Of a stretch of 35,109 nt of DNA, positions 6,687 through 16,225 are shown one piece after another. The notes under the pieces are model-generated. The model had not been told where the DNA came from and did not search any database. It worked only from the letters and a program-made list of their open reading frames with translations. Each line of letters starts with the position of its first letter. Positions within the stretch are counted from its first letter, which is position 1. A program made the position numbers and the translations under genes. Source of the DNA: CAYZXT01 sp964482515 (lineage in GTDB: Bacteria > Elusimicrobiota > Elusimicrobia > FEN-1173); assembly GCA_964482515.1 (NCBI GenBank), contig CAYZXT010000028.1:1-35109 (forward strand), in the 5' to 3' direction.

Positions 6687-8429
6687 GTGAAGCGCGTGTC
6701 CGCCTCCATTATTTTCCTTTTCAGTTTCGGCTTGAACCTCTTCCTCGCATTTCCTTCCCTGTCTCCCTTCCGCGATGCGGGTGATTTCGGCGCGGCGGTC
6801 GCGAAGTTCGGCGTGGCGCATCCGCCGGGATATCCTCTCTACGTCCTTCTCGGAAAATCCTTCCATGCGTTGCTGCCCTGGGGGAACTCCTTTTACCGGC
6901 TCAATATTTTTTCCGCGCTCTGCGCGGCCTTTGCCGCGACATTCATTTTCGCGGCGCTGGTCCGCCCGGCCGGACGGTTCGCCGGGGCGGCGGGAGCGCT
7001 TCTTTTCCTTCTGCTGCCCGCGGTCCTCGCCCAGGCGGGGTTGTCGGAAGTTTACGCGTTGAACGCGGTGTTCGCCGCCGGGATTCTGTATCTTATCATG
7101 ACGCTGCCGGATTTTTCTCCGGCCGAACAAGGGCGCCGCTGGATCCTCCTGTCCTTCGTTCTCGGCATCGGCTGCGGCAACCATCAAACCCTCTTGGCCC
7201 TGGCTCCCGTCGCGGCGATGGCGCTCTTCCGGGAATGGCGCATCCGCCGGTTGCGTCCGGGGCTGCTAATCGCCATGGCCTGCCTGTTCGCCGCCGGGTT
7301 TTCCATCAATCTCGCGTCGTTGCTGCGGGCGGCAGCGGGCGCCCAATACGTCTGGGGGGAGCCTGGCACCTTCGGAGGGATCCTTGATCTGCTGACACGG
7401 GCCGACTACGGCGCGGCCACGCTTTCCACGCGCTATTCCGCGGCGTCCCCAGACCAGTCGATTTTGTTTTGGTTCAAGAGCTGGATGGAGCAATGGGGGA
7501 TATCGGGCGTCCTCCTGTGGCTGGCCGGGGCGCTCTGGGCGTTCCGGCGGGCCCATCGGGGGATTTGGGGCGGAATGGCCTGGACGTTGTGGATACTCAG
7601 CGGGCCGGCGTTCGGGTTGATGGCGCGCCTGGGGCCGGGAGAACTCTCCCGGGCCATTCTGGAGCCGGCGCTCATTTTGCCGGGGATCGCCGCCGCGGTC
7701 ATGGCCGGTTTTTTCTTAGGAGAATTCTGGCGCCGCGGGGGGGGATTTCGCGCCGCGGCGGTCGCGGTCCTCCTCGGGCACCTATTCTTTTATGGGGTCC
7801 CTGCGGTCTTCCAACACCGGCAGAGACAGAACTTCGTGGCGGACGATTATGGGACGAATTTGTTCCGCACCTTGCCTTCCCGAAGCGTCCTGCTCATGAT
7901 TTCCGACGGAGCGATCTTCAGCGCACTCAGCCGGCAGGAAGTCTTCCGCGAACGGACGGACATCCGCCTCCTGGTGGACGCCGCGCTTCCCTGGCGCTGG
8001 CGGCAGTACCGTCAACGCTACACCGAGCTCTTTGCGGAAGGCCAGGGCGACGGCGGGCGGGAGTTGGCCAAGAGCAAATCAGGGACCGAGAGAATTTTCA
8101 CCGAAGGCCTTCATCCCGATTTGGTGGAAAGCCTTTGCCCCCACGGGATGGCCGATGTCCTGGCGTGGCCCGCGCGCGACGAGGCTTGCGTCGGCGTCAT
8201 GGAGGCGGGCGACGGACACTGGCTTTTCTACGCGCGACGGGTTCCGCCCCCGGAAGTCCTGGCCGCGGATTACTATAGCCGAAGCCTCGCCAAGACGGCG
8301 GCGTCAAACGCCTACAACGCGGGCCTTCTTCTCCGGCAGGCAGGGCGTGAAGAGTCGGCCCAACGCAGTTTCGCGCGGGCGCTTTTCTGGAGCCCGGAGC
8401 GGTGGATGCGGTGGACAGAACTTTACTGA
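6687..8429 (+). CDS. DUF2723 (GT117-type) membrane glycosyltransferase, short form
   Basis: A 580-residue protein with about ten hydrophobic helices in the first 390 residues and a soluble C-terminal part. The N-terminal first-loop motif RDAGDFGAAVAKFGVAHPPG, followed by YPLYVLLGK, is the acidic-loop/HPPGYPL signature of DUF2723 proteins, a GT-C-fold group thought to use lipid-linked sugars. SEVYALN (about residue 118) is also family-typical. The last 55 residues look like a single TPR-like helix pair (SNAYNAGLLLRQAGREESAQ). The GTG at 6687 gives the normal basic N-terminus before the first helix, with AAGGCGG upstream. Its end overlaps the next DUF2723 gene by 28 bases. A G8 run lies at 7737-7744. 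The acceptor is unknown. Confidence 0.88.
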   Translation: MKRVSASIIFLFSFGLNLFLAFPSLSPFRDAGDFGAAVAKFGVAHPPGYPLYVLLGKSFHALLPWGNSFYRLNIFSALCAAFAATFIFAALVRPAGRFAGAAGALLFLLLPAVLAQAGLSEVYALNAVFAAGILYLIMTLPDFSPAEQGRRWILLSFVLGIGCGNHQTLLALAPVAAMALFREWRIRRLRPGLLIAMACLFAAGFSINLASLLRAAAGAQYVWGEPGTFGGILDLLTRADYGAATLSTRYSAASPDQSILFWFKSWMEQWGISGVLLWLAGALWAFRRAHRGIWGGMAWTLWILSGPAFGLMARLGPGELSRAILEPALILPGIAAAVMAGFFLGEFWRRGGGFRAAAVAVLLGHLFFYGVPAVFQHRQRQNFVADDYGTNLFRTLPSRSVLLMISDGAIFSALSRQEVFRERTDIRLLVDAALPWRWRQYRQRYTELFAEGQGDGGRELAKSKSGTERIFTEGLHPDLVESLCPHGMADVLAWPARDEACVGVMEAGDGHWLFYARRVPPPEVLAADYYSRSLAKTAASNAYNAGLLLRQAGREESAQRSFARALFWSPERWMRWTELY

Positions 8430-10534
8430 GGAACGCCGCCGCGGCGTTTTTATTTTTGCTCGCCTGGGGGACGTTCTTGGCGGGAACTTCTCCGACGCTC
8501 TACGGCGGCGACTCGGGGGAATTGATCGCCGCGTCGGTCGGCCTCGGGATTCCCCACGCGCCGGGATACGCGCTCCAGGTCCTTGCCGGGAAAACCGCGG
8601 CCGCCGCGATCGCGTGGGGCTCGCCGGCCTATCGCGTGAACCTGGGATCGGGTTTGATCAGCGCCTTGACCGTGGCCGGGCTGTTCCTGCTTCTCCGCCG
8701 ATGGACGGGGACGGCCGTCGCCGCTGCCTTCGGCGCGCTCTTGTACGCCGCCCTTCCCCTCGTTTGGGACCAAGCGCAGACGACGGAAGTCTTCGCCCTC
8801 AACAATCTGCTGGCCCTTGCATTGCTTTGGGCCTTCGATGAAGCCGGACGCGCTCCCCGCCGGCCGGAAGCCTGGTTCCTCCTCTTCGCCTTTGTTTTGG
8901 GGTTGGGCCTCGCCCACCACCACACCCTCATCCTCTTGACGCCGGGCTTCGCTCTCTGGGCCTTCGTCCGCGAAGGGGATCCCGCGCGCGGATTTTTGAA
9001 AAACGTTTCCGTATTCTTCGCGCGTTGGCTGAAGCGGCTTCCCCTCCTCTTCGCTTTCCTCCTGTTGGGCTATTCGCTTACGGTCTACTTGCCCCTGCGC
9101 GCGGCGCGCCATCCGCCGGTGAACTTCGGAGACCCCCATACGCCGCGGCGCTTTCTCGACATCATAACGCGTAAGGAATTCGGCAGCCTGGAACTCCATC
9201 CTTCGGCGCTGCCCTTCCGCAACAGCGAGACATTGTCGGCCCAGGCGAAATCCTACGTCCGCCAGATGCGGAAACAATGGCCTTTGGCTGGATTGTTTCT
9301 GGGTTCGGCGGGGTTCCTTTGGATTCTCTTCCGGCGAAAACGGGAGGGCGAGCCGTCGAACGGCCCGCCTCCGGGCGCTTGGCTTTTGCTCTGGGTCTTC
9401 ACCGGTCCCGCCTTTTATCTGTTTTCCAATCTTTCGCCCTTCAACACTCTGGCGCAATGGCGTTTGGAACGGTTCTTTCTCCTGCCGTTTTTGTTTTGGA
9501 CGTCCGCCACGGCGTTATTCCTGGGCGACCTATGGCGGAAGAACGGAGGAAAACTTTTCGCGGTTGCGTTGTTCCTCGCCGCCGGATCGGGACAGGTTTT
9601 CATCGAGCACCCCTGGTTCCGCTGGAATTTCGTTTTCCGCGATTTCGGCCGAAATCTCACGGCTTCGCTGGAGCCGCGCTCCCTGCTGCTGATCGACCGG
9701 GTCATGTTCGACGAGCCGACGTCCTGCCTCCTCAACGCCTTGGAGGTGGAGCGCCGCCGGCCGGACCTGCGCGTCATTTATCGCCCGGGAACGCTCTTCG
9801 AACTTTTTTACGGGGAGGACTATTTGGAGATCCCGCGTGATGCGCGGGGCAGGCGGCAGGAGGAAAGGGAAAAGCAACTCTGGGCGAACGTGGACAGGCC
9901 TGTGGCGGCCATGGCGTTCGTCCGCGAAAACCTGCCCGACTTTCCCTTTCAATTGAGGGGACTGCTTTATCAGGCCCGGACGGGCGCGTCTCCCGTTCCG
10001 TTTTACATGGATCGGAACCGCCCGTTCCTTTGGCCGGACTATCCGTCGCGGTTGATCGCCGTCCACACGCCCTATTGGCTCACGAAGGGGGCTTTTGAAT
10101 CCCAGGAAATGGAGTCGGCCGAGCGTTTGTCCCGCCGCACCGGAAATGAAGGGAACGACATGGAGTGGCTCCACGGCAACCTGGGCGCGCTTTGGAGCCG
10201 CTGGTCCGCTTCCCATCCGTCGGATCGGTCCGCGTTGGACCGGGCGGGGGATCATTTCGCGCGGGCCGCCTCCATCGATCCGTATTTTCCCCAGGCGTCC
10301 TTCGGCTTGGGCTATGCCCGCTTGCAGCAGAAGCGGTATTCGGAAGCGATCGCGGCCTTCGCTCAGGCGGCGCGCTGCCGGCCGGATTGGCCGGAGGCCT
10401 ATTATATGTGGGGAGTGGCTTGCGTTTCGGCGGGGCGTAAGGCCGCGGCGCGGGAACCGCTGGAGCGTTTTCTTTGTTTGGCTCCGGATTCACCGCATGC
10501 CCGTAACGTCAGGGCGATCCTGAGGGAAAAGTAA
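8402..10534 (+). CDS. DUF2723 (GT117-type) membrane glycosyltransferase with C-terminal TPRs
   Basis: A 710-residue paralogue of the preceding protein. It has the more standard DUF2723 first loop (LYGGDSGELIAASVGLGIPH, then APGYALQVLAGK), the TEVFALNNLLALAL motif, HHHT after helix 5, and about ten to eleven membrane helices up to about residue 400. A large soluble region follows, and three TPR-like repeats lie at about residues 600-705 (AGDHFARAASIDP, FGLGYARLQQKRYSEAIAAF, MWGVACVSAGRKAAAREPLE). The GTG at 8402 is the longest start; the GTG at 8411 has GGAG 11 bases upstream and may be the real one. It overlaps the upstream gene, so translation is coupled and the two enzymes may work in sequence or as a complex. 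Confidence 0.9.
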   Translation: MDAVDRTLLRNAAAAFLFLLAWGTFLAGTSPTLYGGDSGELIAASVGLGIPHAPGYALQVLAGKTAAAAIAWGSPAYRVNLGSGLISALTVAGLFLLLRRWTGTAVAAAFGALLYAALPLVWDQAQTTEVFALNNLLALALLWAFDEAGRAPRRPEAWFLLFAFVLGLGLAHHHTLILLTPGFALWAFVREGDPARGFLKNVSVFFARWLKRLPLLFAFLLLGYSLTVYLPLRAARHPPVNFGDPHTPRRFLDIITRKEFGSLELHPSALPFRNSETLSAQAKSYVRQMRKQWPLAGLFLGSAGFLWILFRRKREGEPSNGPPPGAWLLLWVFTGPAFYLFSNLSPFNTLAQWRLERFFLLPFLFWTSATALFLGDLWRKNGGKLFAVALFLAAGSGQVFIEHPWFRWNFVFRDFGRNLTASLEPRSLLLIDRVMFDEPTSCLLNALEVERRRPDLRVIYRPGTLFELFYGEDYLEIPRDARGRRQEEREKQLWANVDRPVAAMAFVRENLPDFPFQLRGLLYQARTGASPVPFYMDRNRPFLWPDYPSRLIAVHTPYWLTKGAFESQEMESAERLSRRTGNEGNDMEWLHGNLGALWSRWSASHPSDRSALDRAGDHFARAASIDPYFPQASFGLGYARLQQKRYSEAIAAFAQAARCRPDWPEAYYMWGVACVSAGRKAAAREPLERFLCLAPDSPHARNVRAILREK

Positions 10535-10557
10535 TTGCGGGGAGAGGCCGTCGGGGG

Positions 10558-12021
10558 TCAGGATTTGTTCAGCTTGTGCACGAGAGTGAGGGTTCCCACG
10601 TAGGCATAGCCCAGAAGAAAAATTCCGATAAAGGGCGTCGACCACCAGTAGGACGACTCAAAACTCCAATATAACGTATACAGGAAATACAGCGCGAATA
10701 CCGCTTCCATCAGTCCGGCGCGGCCGCGCTCAGTTTGGTACCTCTTGCGGCGCAGCGGATCGCCTTTCTTTCGCACGTCGAACTTCGGCGTGCGCCGGAA
10801 CTCCGACTGTTTGTTGCTCAAAACCTCCCATATGGCGCGTGTGTTGTTGATGCACATGCCGACGCCGAAGGCCATGAGCGACGGAAGATGCTTCCATTGC
10901 CATCTACCGCCGGGTGTGCCCGCTTCCTTGTGGGCGACGTAATAAAAGCACGCGATCGACAGGGTGGCGAACAGGAATATTCCGAGCTCGATCCATTTCA
11001 AGAAAGACCAATGCGGCTGTGACCTGGCGATCATGCTGGGAAAGAGCAGGACCGACAAAAGCAGCACGACGGGATAAGCCAAGTTCGCCATGAGGTGCGC
11101 CGTGCTCTCCGTTTTGACGAGCAGCGGCAGCGGACTTTTCCAGATGAGCGGAAGCATTTTGCAGGCCACCTGCAGCGCGCCCTTGGTCCAGCGGTGCTGC
11201 TGGGAGCGGAAGGCGTTCATGTCCGCCGGCAATTCGGCCGGACAAACCACGTCCGGCAGGAAAAGGAATTTCCACCCCCTCAGCTGGGCGCGGTAGGAAA
11301 GGTCCAGGTCCTCGGTGAGCGTGTCCGAGCTCCAGCCGCCGGCGTCGGCGATGGTCTGTCTGCGCCAGATCCCGGCCGTCCCGTTGAAGTTGATGAATGC
11401 GTCGGCGCGGTTGCGGGCCGTGTGCTCCAGCATGAAATGCCCATCCAGGAAGATCGATTGGACCCACGTCAGGAGGGAATAGTTGGCGTTGATATGACCC
11501 CAGCGCGTTTGGACCAACCCGATTTCTTTCCGGGAGAAGTGAGGTATCGTCCGGCGGAGGAAATCGGCGGGCGGCAGGAAGTCGGCGTCGAAAATAGCGA
11601 TGAATTCGCCCGCGGCGTTCAGGAGTCCGTCGGACAGCGCGCCGGCCTTGAACCCCTCCCGGTTTTCCCGGTGAAACAGCCGTATGTTGAATCCCAGTTC
11701 GGCCTTCTCGCGGATTTTTTTCTCAATAAGGGCCGTCGTGTCGTCCGTTGAATCGTCCAGAACTTGGATTTCCAGTTTGTCCCGCGGATAGTCCATCCGG
11801 CAGACGCAATCGATGAGCCGGTCGACCATGTAATATTCGTTGAATACGGGCAGTTGAACGGTGACCGGAGGCCATAGGGCCGGGGGAGGGGGGACGGTCA
11901 GCGGAGGGGCCATCTTATAATGTCGCCAATACAGAAACAGGATCCAATAGCGATGAATGCCGTAGGCGGAAAGCACTAGAAGGATAAATAGATACGCGGC
12001 GATGAAGAGGTTGTTCAGCAT
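10558..12021 (-). CDS. Processive family 2 glycosyltransferase (cellulose/mannan-synthase type)
   Basis: A 487-residue inner-membrane polysaccharide synthase. One N-terminal membrane helix (residues 3-30) precedes the GT-A domain, and about four C-terminal helices follow. The four conserved elements of processive GT2 enzymes are all present: Asp89-Asp90 (VLDDSTDDT), D145-A-D147, T236-E-D238 (TEDLDLSYRAQLRGW) and Q274-QHRW. It is closest in pattern to CslA-like/mannan synthases rather than BcsA, because no PilZ domain follows. The polymer made is not identifiable. It lies 87 bases downstream of the anti-sigma gene on the same strand, so it might be under the stress sigma factor. It converges on the DUF2723 gene with only 23 bases between and no visible terminator. 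Confidence 0.92.
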   Translation of the reverse strand: MLNNLFIAAYLFILLVLSAYGIHRYWILFLYWRHYKMAPPLTVPPPPALWPPVTVQLPVFNEYYMVDRLIDCVCRMDYPRDKLEIQVLDDSTDDTTALIEKKIREKAELGFNIRLFHRENREGFKAGALSDGLLNAAGEFIAIFDADFLPPADFLRRTIPHFSRKEIGLVQTRWGHINANYSLLTWVQSIFLDGHFMLEHTARNRADAFINFNGTAGIWRRQTIADAGGWSSDTLTEDLDLSYRAQLRGWKFLFLPDVVCPAELPADMNAFRSQQHRWTKGALQVACKMLPLIWKSPLPLLVKTESTAHLMANLAYPVVLLLSVLLFPSMIARSQPHWSFLKWIELGIFLFATLSIACFYYVAHKEAGTPGGRWQWKHLPSLMAFGVGMCINNTRAIWEVLSNKQSEFRRTPKFDVRKKGDPLRRKRYQTERGRAGLMEAVFALYFLYTLYWSFESSYWWSTPFIGIFLLGYAYVGTLTLVHKLNKS

Positions 12022-12108
12022 AGACCTACCAAATCCCCATTGTAGGACAGGCTTGGTTCATGCTAGTAAATTTCGCTTCCAGGGCCAAGAGAAGGGCTGG
12101 CGGGAAGG

Positions 12109-12336
12109 TTAAAACCGTTTCAAAATGTCTTTGATGCGGTGTTTCAGCGTGTCGGGGCAGGAAGGGCAGCCTGCGTCGCGGAAGCGCTGGATCAGGCGGC
12201 GCTCGAACTCGAAGTGCGTGTAGCACTTGCGGCACATTTGGAGATGGAGGCGGATCTCCGATTCCATTTCCGCGGTCAGGTCCTGGGTGTTGATGAACTC
12301 GTAGATGTGGTCGAAAATATCGTCGCAGTTATGCAC
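12109..12336 (-). CDS. Zinc-binding anti-sigma factor (RsrA/ZAS type)
   Basis: A 75-residue soluble protein with the zinc anti-sigma motif H31-LQM-C35-RK-C38 (Hx3Cx2C) and an upstream Cys4 that could be the fourth zinc ligand, as in RsrA-type redox-sensing anti-sigma factors. A second pair, C57-PS-C60, near the C-terminus is an extra CxxC that could also be redox-active. It lacks a membrane helix, so it acts in the cytoplasm. It begins 9 bases after the stop of the ECF sigma gene, the usual sigma/anti-sigma pairing. It probably binds and silences that sigma factor until its thiols are oxidised or zinc is lost; this is inferred from the family. Confidence 0.88.
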   Translation of the reverse strand: MHNCDDIFDHIYEFINTQDLTAEMESEIRLHLQMCRKCYTHFEFERRLIQRFRDAGCPSCPDTLKHRIKDILKRF

Positions 12337-12345
12337 GCGGGCTCC

Positions 12346-12972
12346 TCATGTCTTTCCGGGGCCGCCGGATGAATCGGGGACCGCGGTGACTTTGTCCCTT
12401 TTGGGCACGAGCCCGGCGTCCACGGCGTGTTCCCAAAGGGATTTCTGCAGGATCCGCCGGCCTCTCGCCAGGCGGGAACGTACCGTTCCGAGGGGGATGT
12501 CCAGCGCGTCCGCCACTTCCTGGTAGGAAAGCCCCTGGAGATCGTAAAGGATGATGGCCGTCTTGTATTCGTCGGGCAGCTTATCGAGCGCCTTTTGGAA
12601 ATCGATGTTGGTCAAATGCCCGACCACGTCGTCGAAAGGGTCGCTGAGGGAAATGGGGTTTTCGCGGGAAATCTTGTTGAAGAGGTGGAAATCCTCGATC
12701 TTGTCGTAGGCGTCCAGCGCCACGTTCTGGGGCTCCCGGTGTTTCTTGCGGAAGCTGTTGATGTAGGTGTTGGTCATGATCTTGTAGAGCCAGGCCCGGA
12801 TGTTCGTGCCCGCTTGGAATTGTTCCAGGTTCTTCCAAGCGCGCGCATAGGCCTCGGATACCAGATCTTCGGCGGCCTGGGGGTTCCTCGTCATACGCAA
12901 TGCCACGCCGTACACCTCGTCCACAAGGGGGAGAGCTTTTTCCTGAAAGTCCTTGCGTTGCGCTTCATTCAT
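12346..12972 (-). CDS. ECF-type RNA polymerase sigma factor
   Basis: A 208-residue group IV sigma factor. Region 2 is at about residues 18-85 (VYGVALRMTRNPQAAEDLVS, YARAWKNLEQF, IRAWLYKIMTNTYINSFRKK) and region 4 at about 130-185 (LDKLPDEYKTAIILYDLQGL, SYQEVADALDIPLGTVRSRL), joined by a rather long linker. It resembles the SigR/SigE-like ECF group that pairs with zinc anti-sigma factors, and such a factor follows directly. A promoter-like GGAAC-N17-CGTT sequence lies just upstream, suggesting positive autoregulation. The C-terminal ~20 residues are polar and of no known role. Confidence 0.95.
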   Translation of the reverse strand: MNEAQRKDFQEKALPLVDEVYGVALRMTRNPQAAEDLVSEAYARAWKNLEQFQAGTNIRAWLYKIMTNTYINSFRKKHREPQNVALDAYDKIEDFHLFNKISRENPISLSDPFDDVVGHLTNIDFQKALDKLPDEYKTAIILYDLQGLSYQEVADALDIPLGTVRSRLARGRRILQKSLWEHAVDAGLVPKRDKVTAVPDSSGGPGKT

Positions 12973-12992
12973 GGGGTTGCCCTGACCATGGT

Positions 12993-13018
12993 AACGCCGT
13001 CGCGGCGATAAAAGTTCC
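12993..13018 (-). promoter_or_regulatory. ECF-type promoter upstream of the sigma gene
   Basis: On the minus strand GGAAC (13014-13018) is followed after exactly 17 bases by CGTT (12993-12996), matching the ECF -35 GGAAC and -10 CGT(C/T) layout. The predicted transcription start is about 10-15 bases before the sigma ATG at 12972. The match is seen; recognition by the adjacent sigma factor is inferred from the frequent autoregulation of ECF factors. Confidence 0.5.
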
Positions 13019-13082
13019 TGAAAATGATTTCATGTCGAAATTTTATCAATTCCGAAGAGGGGAGACAACCGTCGCGGGAGAA

Positions 13083-13538
13083 TTACTTTCCTGCGGGAGT
13101 TGTCGGCGGTGAAGGGGATTGGAGCGCTTTCGACCCCTGGGCCGCGTCTTCCAGGGCGGATTTAAGCCGGTCCGCCTCTCCGGCCGCTCCCTCGGCGGAC
13201 ACCAGCCTGGATAGAACGGAAATCCAGGTTTTGGTGTCGCGAGCGACGGCCGGGGCGGCGACGGACAGGTCGACCCGTTGAAAGCAGGCCACGGCTCGCC
13301 TGTAGGATTGCTTCGGGTTTCCCGCGTCTATCCAATTGCGGCCCGCCCGGAACCAGGATTCCGCGGAGCGCTTGCCGGTTTGCAGGCGCGCCGCATGTTC
13401 AAATAAAGGGGCTGCGGCGTCCGCATCTCCCGCTTTTTCCGCTTTTACGGCCTGGCGGTAGGAATCGGAGCCCGGGGCCGCGAACGCGGCGGCCGCGCAA
13501 AGGGCGAGGACCGGGACTAAATAAAAAGGGGATTTCAT
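13083..13538 (-). CDS. Small exported TPR-like protein
   Basis: A 151-residue protein with a clear signal peptide (MKSPFYLVPVLALCAAAAFAA, cleavage near residue 21) and helical repeats of TPR character (SYRQAVKAEKAGDADAAAPL, AESWFRAGRNWIDAGNPKQS, YRRAVACFQRV). The tail is Ser/Pro rich. The start ATG (13536-13538 on the minus strand) is preferred to longer in-frame versions because it begins the signal peptide and has GGAGG 10 bases upstream. It follows the histidine kinase gene after 5 bases, so it is the third gene of the GGDEF-kinase operon and may be a periplasmic partner of the kinase sensor. No specific function is recognised. Confidence 0.75.
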   Translation of the reverse strand: MKSPFYLVPVLALCAAAAFAAPGSDSYRQAVKAEKAGDADAAAPLFEHAARLQTGKRSAESWFRAGRNWIDAGNPKQSYRRAVACFQRVDLSVAAPAVARDTKTWISVLSRLVSAEGAAGEADRLKSALEDAAQGSKALQSPSPPTTPAGK

Positions 13539-13543
13539 GGCAT

Positions 13544-14994
13544 TTATTCCTCCGATCGTTGGGGTATTGTGGGGGGACGGAACGGGATCCACAGCCGGAA
13601 CGTGGTCCCCTTGCCGACCTCGGAAAACGTTTCGATGTCGCCGCCGTGCGCGCGGGATATTTCCCGGACGATGGCCAGGCCCAGCCCCACGCCTTCCCGT
13701 TCACTGCGGGAATGGGACTGCGGCGACTGGTAAAAACGGGTGAAGATGTGGGGTATGTCTTCGGGCGGAATGCCGGATCCGTTGTCGGTCACTTCAAAGA
13801 CAAGGGTGTTGTCGCTCTGATACCCGCGCACGGTGATTTTTCCGCCCGGCGCGGTGAACTTGAAGGCATTGGTCAGCAGGTTCCGCAGCGCCTGTCCCAA
13901 ACGCTTTCCGTCCAGCACGGCGGTGGGAAGTCCGGCGAGGTCGTGGGTGAAGACGATGTTTTTCCCTTCGGCGTGCCGCTCAAAGGGAGTCAACAAAGGC
14001 GTGAGCGCGTCGCGCGTCTCCGTGACGACGGGGTCGATCTTGAAAACGCCGATCTCCGCGCGGGCCACTTCCAGAAGGTCCTCTATCAGGTGCTGGAGCT
14101 GCTTGGTTTCCGTCAGGATGATGTCCAGCGCCTTCTGTCTCTTTTCGGGATTGGAAACCAGTTGCGGATCGACCAGGCGCGGCGCGTAAAGGTTTATCAG
14201 CGTGAGCGGCGTCTTCATGTCGTGGGAGATCATGGAGAGAAACTCCATTTTCGATTTGCCGGCCGCTTCGAGCTTCACCGCCATCGTATTGATGTGTTCG
14301 GCGAGGTCGCCGATCTCGTCCCGGTCCTCGATATCGATCCGGTGCGAAAGCCGTCCCTGGGCGTAAAGGTCCGCGGCCGCCCGCATGCGGAGGATCGGGG
14401 AGAGGAACCTCCGGCGGATCAGCATCACGAGGTCCGCGGCCGCGATGAACAACAACAGCACGAACAGCGCCATCCGGAACCAGGCGGCCCGGACCGAGTC
14501 GCGGATCCTGCGGATCCGTTTCAGCGAGCTGTCCCGCCGGATGTTCTCCAGGACGTTCAGGCTTTGCCCGATGGCGGTCAGCGCGGGGAGGAGCGGCCCC
14601 TGGTTGAATATCGTTGCGGCGAATTTGGGGTTTATGTCGACCGATTGAAGTTCATTTGACGCCGTTTCCCAGGACGCCGCGAGGGACTCGATCTCCGACT
14701 GTTCCTCGGGCAGGCTGTTGCGGCGGATTTCGTTCAAGAGGGCGGAGGCGTGTTCCATCAATTGGCGGCCCTTTTCACGTTCCGCTCCGCCGGCCGCGGC
14801 CAGGCGCACGGCCTGTGTCCCGTCCGCGAGCGTCGTTTTCAATTCCAGAAGCCTTTGCTGCATGGCGGCGTCTTTGGTGATGAGGTGTTTGGCCTGGCGG
14901 GCGATGGCGGACAACGTTATCCCGGCGGAAATAACGGCGCCCACGAGGATGGCGGTGACGACGAAATAAACGAGGCCGAGGCGGACGCCCAGGT

Positions 14995-14998
<4 letters not shown>
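13544..14998 (-). CDS. Membrane sensor histidine kinase with HAMP domain
   Basis: A 484-residue class I histidine kinase. Membrane helix 1 (about residues 8-30) and helix 2 (about 173-195) bracket a roughly 140-residue helical extracytoplasmic sensor region. A HAMP domain follows (RRRFLSPILRMRAAADLYAQ, IDIEDRDEIGDLAEHI), then the H-box with His259 (SMISHDMKTPL), the N-box (LGQALRNLLTNAFKF), G1 (DNGSGIP), F-box (IFTRFYQS) and G2 (GVGLGLAIV). The GTG start overlaps the stop of the REC-GGDEF gene (GTGA), so translation is coupled and that protein is the obvious phosphate acceptor. The sensor domain is four-helix-like with no ligand motif I recognise. Confidence 0.95.
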
Positions 14999-15972
<974 letters not shown>

Positions 15973-16036
15973 AGATTGTCCCTCGCTCATGCCATAGTCT
16001 ACTTGGTTCATTCTACCGCAGCGTCGGCCAAAGGCT

Positions 16037-16065
16037 AGGATATCGAATGCGACCGCATAAATCAA
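16037..16065 (-). promoter_or_regulatory. Sigma-70-type promoter for the GGDEF-kinase operon
   Basis: On the minus strand TTGATT (16060-16065) and TATCCT (16037-16042) are separated by 17 bases. This places a start near 16030, about 58 bases before the REC-GGDEF ATG. It faces away from the rml promoter, forming a divergent control region. Confidence 0.45.
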
Positions 16066-16145
16066 GTAATGCACGACGATAATCACCCTTATAACACGAG
16101 CGATTTGACGAACCGCCCGCCTGACCCGACACAAATTAAGAGAGC

Positions 16146-16174
16146 TTGACCGTTCCTTATCTATGAGTTAAAAT
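16146..16174 (+). promoter_or_regulatory. Sigma-70-type promoter for the polysaccharide operon
   Basis: TTGACC (16146-16151) and TAAAAT (16169-16174) with exactly 17 bases between form a near-consensus promoter in the AT-rich gap ahead of the nucleotide-sugar genes. The predicted start is near 16181, giving a leader of about 80 bases. Confidence 0.6.
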
Positions 16175-16204
16175 AGCGCGTTTCCGTTACACGACACGGG
16201 CCTC

Positions 16205-16225
16205 GTCCACGTATAATGTCTGGAC
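16205..16225 (+). promoter_or_regulatory. Second -10 element flanked by an inverted repeat, upstream of rmlA
   Basis: A perfect TATAAT (16212-16217) sits between the arms GTCCA (16205-16209) and TGGAC (16221-16225). TTACAC at 16187-16192 could be a -35 but the spacing is 19. The repeat could be an operator overlapping a second promoter, or a small stem in the leader of the upstream transcript. Short arms make chance possible. Confidence 0.3.

Noticed and set aside
7737..7744. G8 run in the first DUF2723 gene as a second phase-variation tract
   Set aside because: It is only eight bases, far from the 5' end, and runs of this size are expected now and then from Gly codons in GC-rich DNA.
9001..9008. 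AAACGTTT as a second LacI-type operator
   Set aside because: It lies deep inside the second DUF2723 gene; its presence mainly shows that this 8-mer can occur by chance.
10535..10557. Terminator between the convergent DUF2723 and GT2 genes
   Set aside because: The 23-base gap has no inverted repeat or T-run on either strand.
12022..12108. Promoter for the processive GT2 (TACAAT on the minus strand)
   Set aside because: A -10-like TACAAT is present, but the nearest -35-like TTTACT is 20 bases away; not good enough to list.
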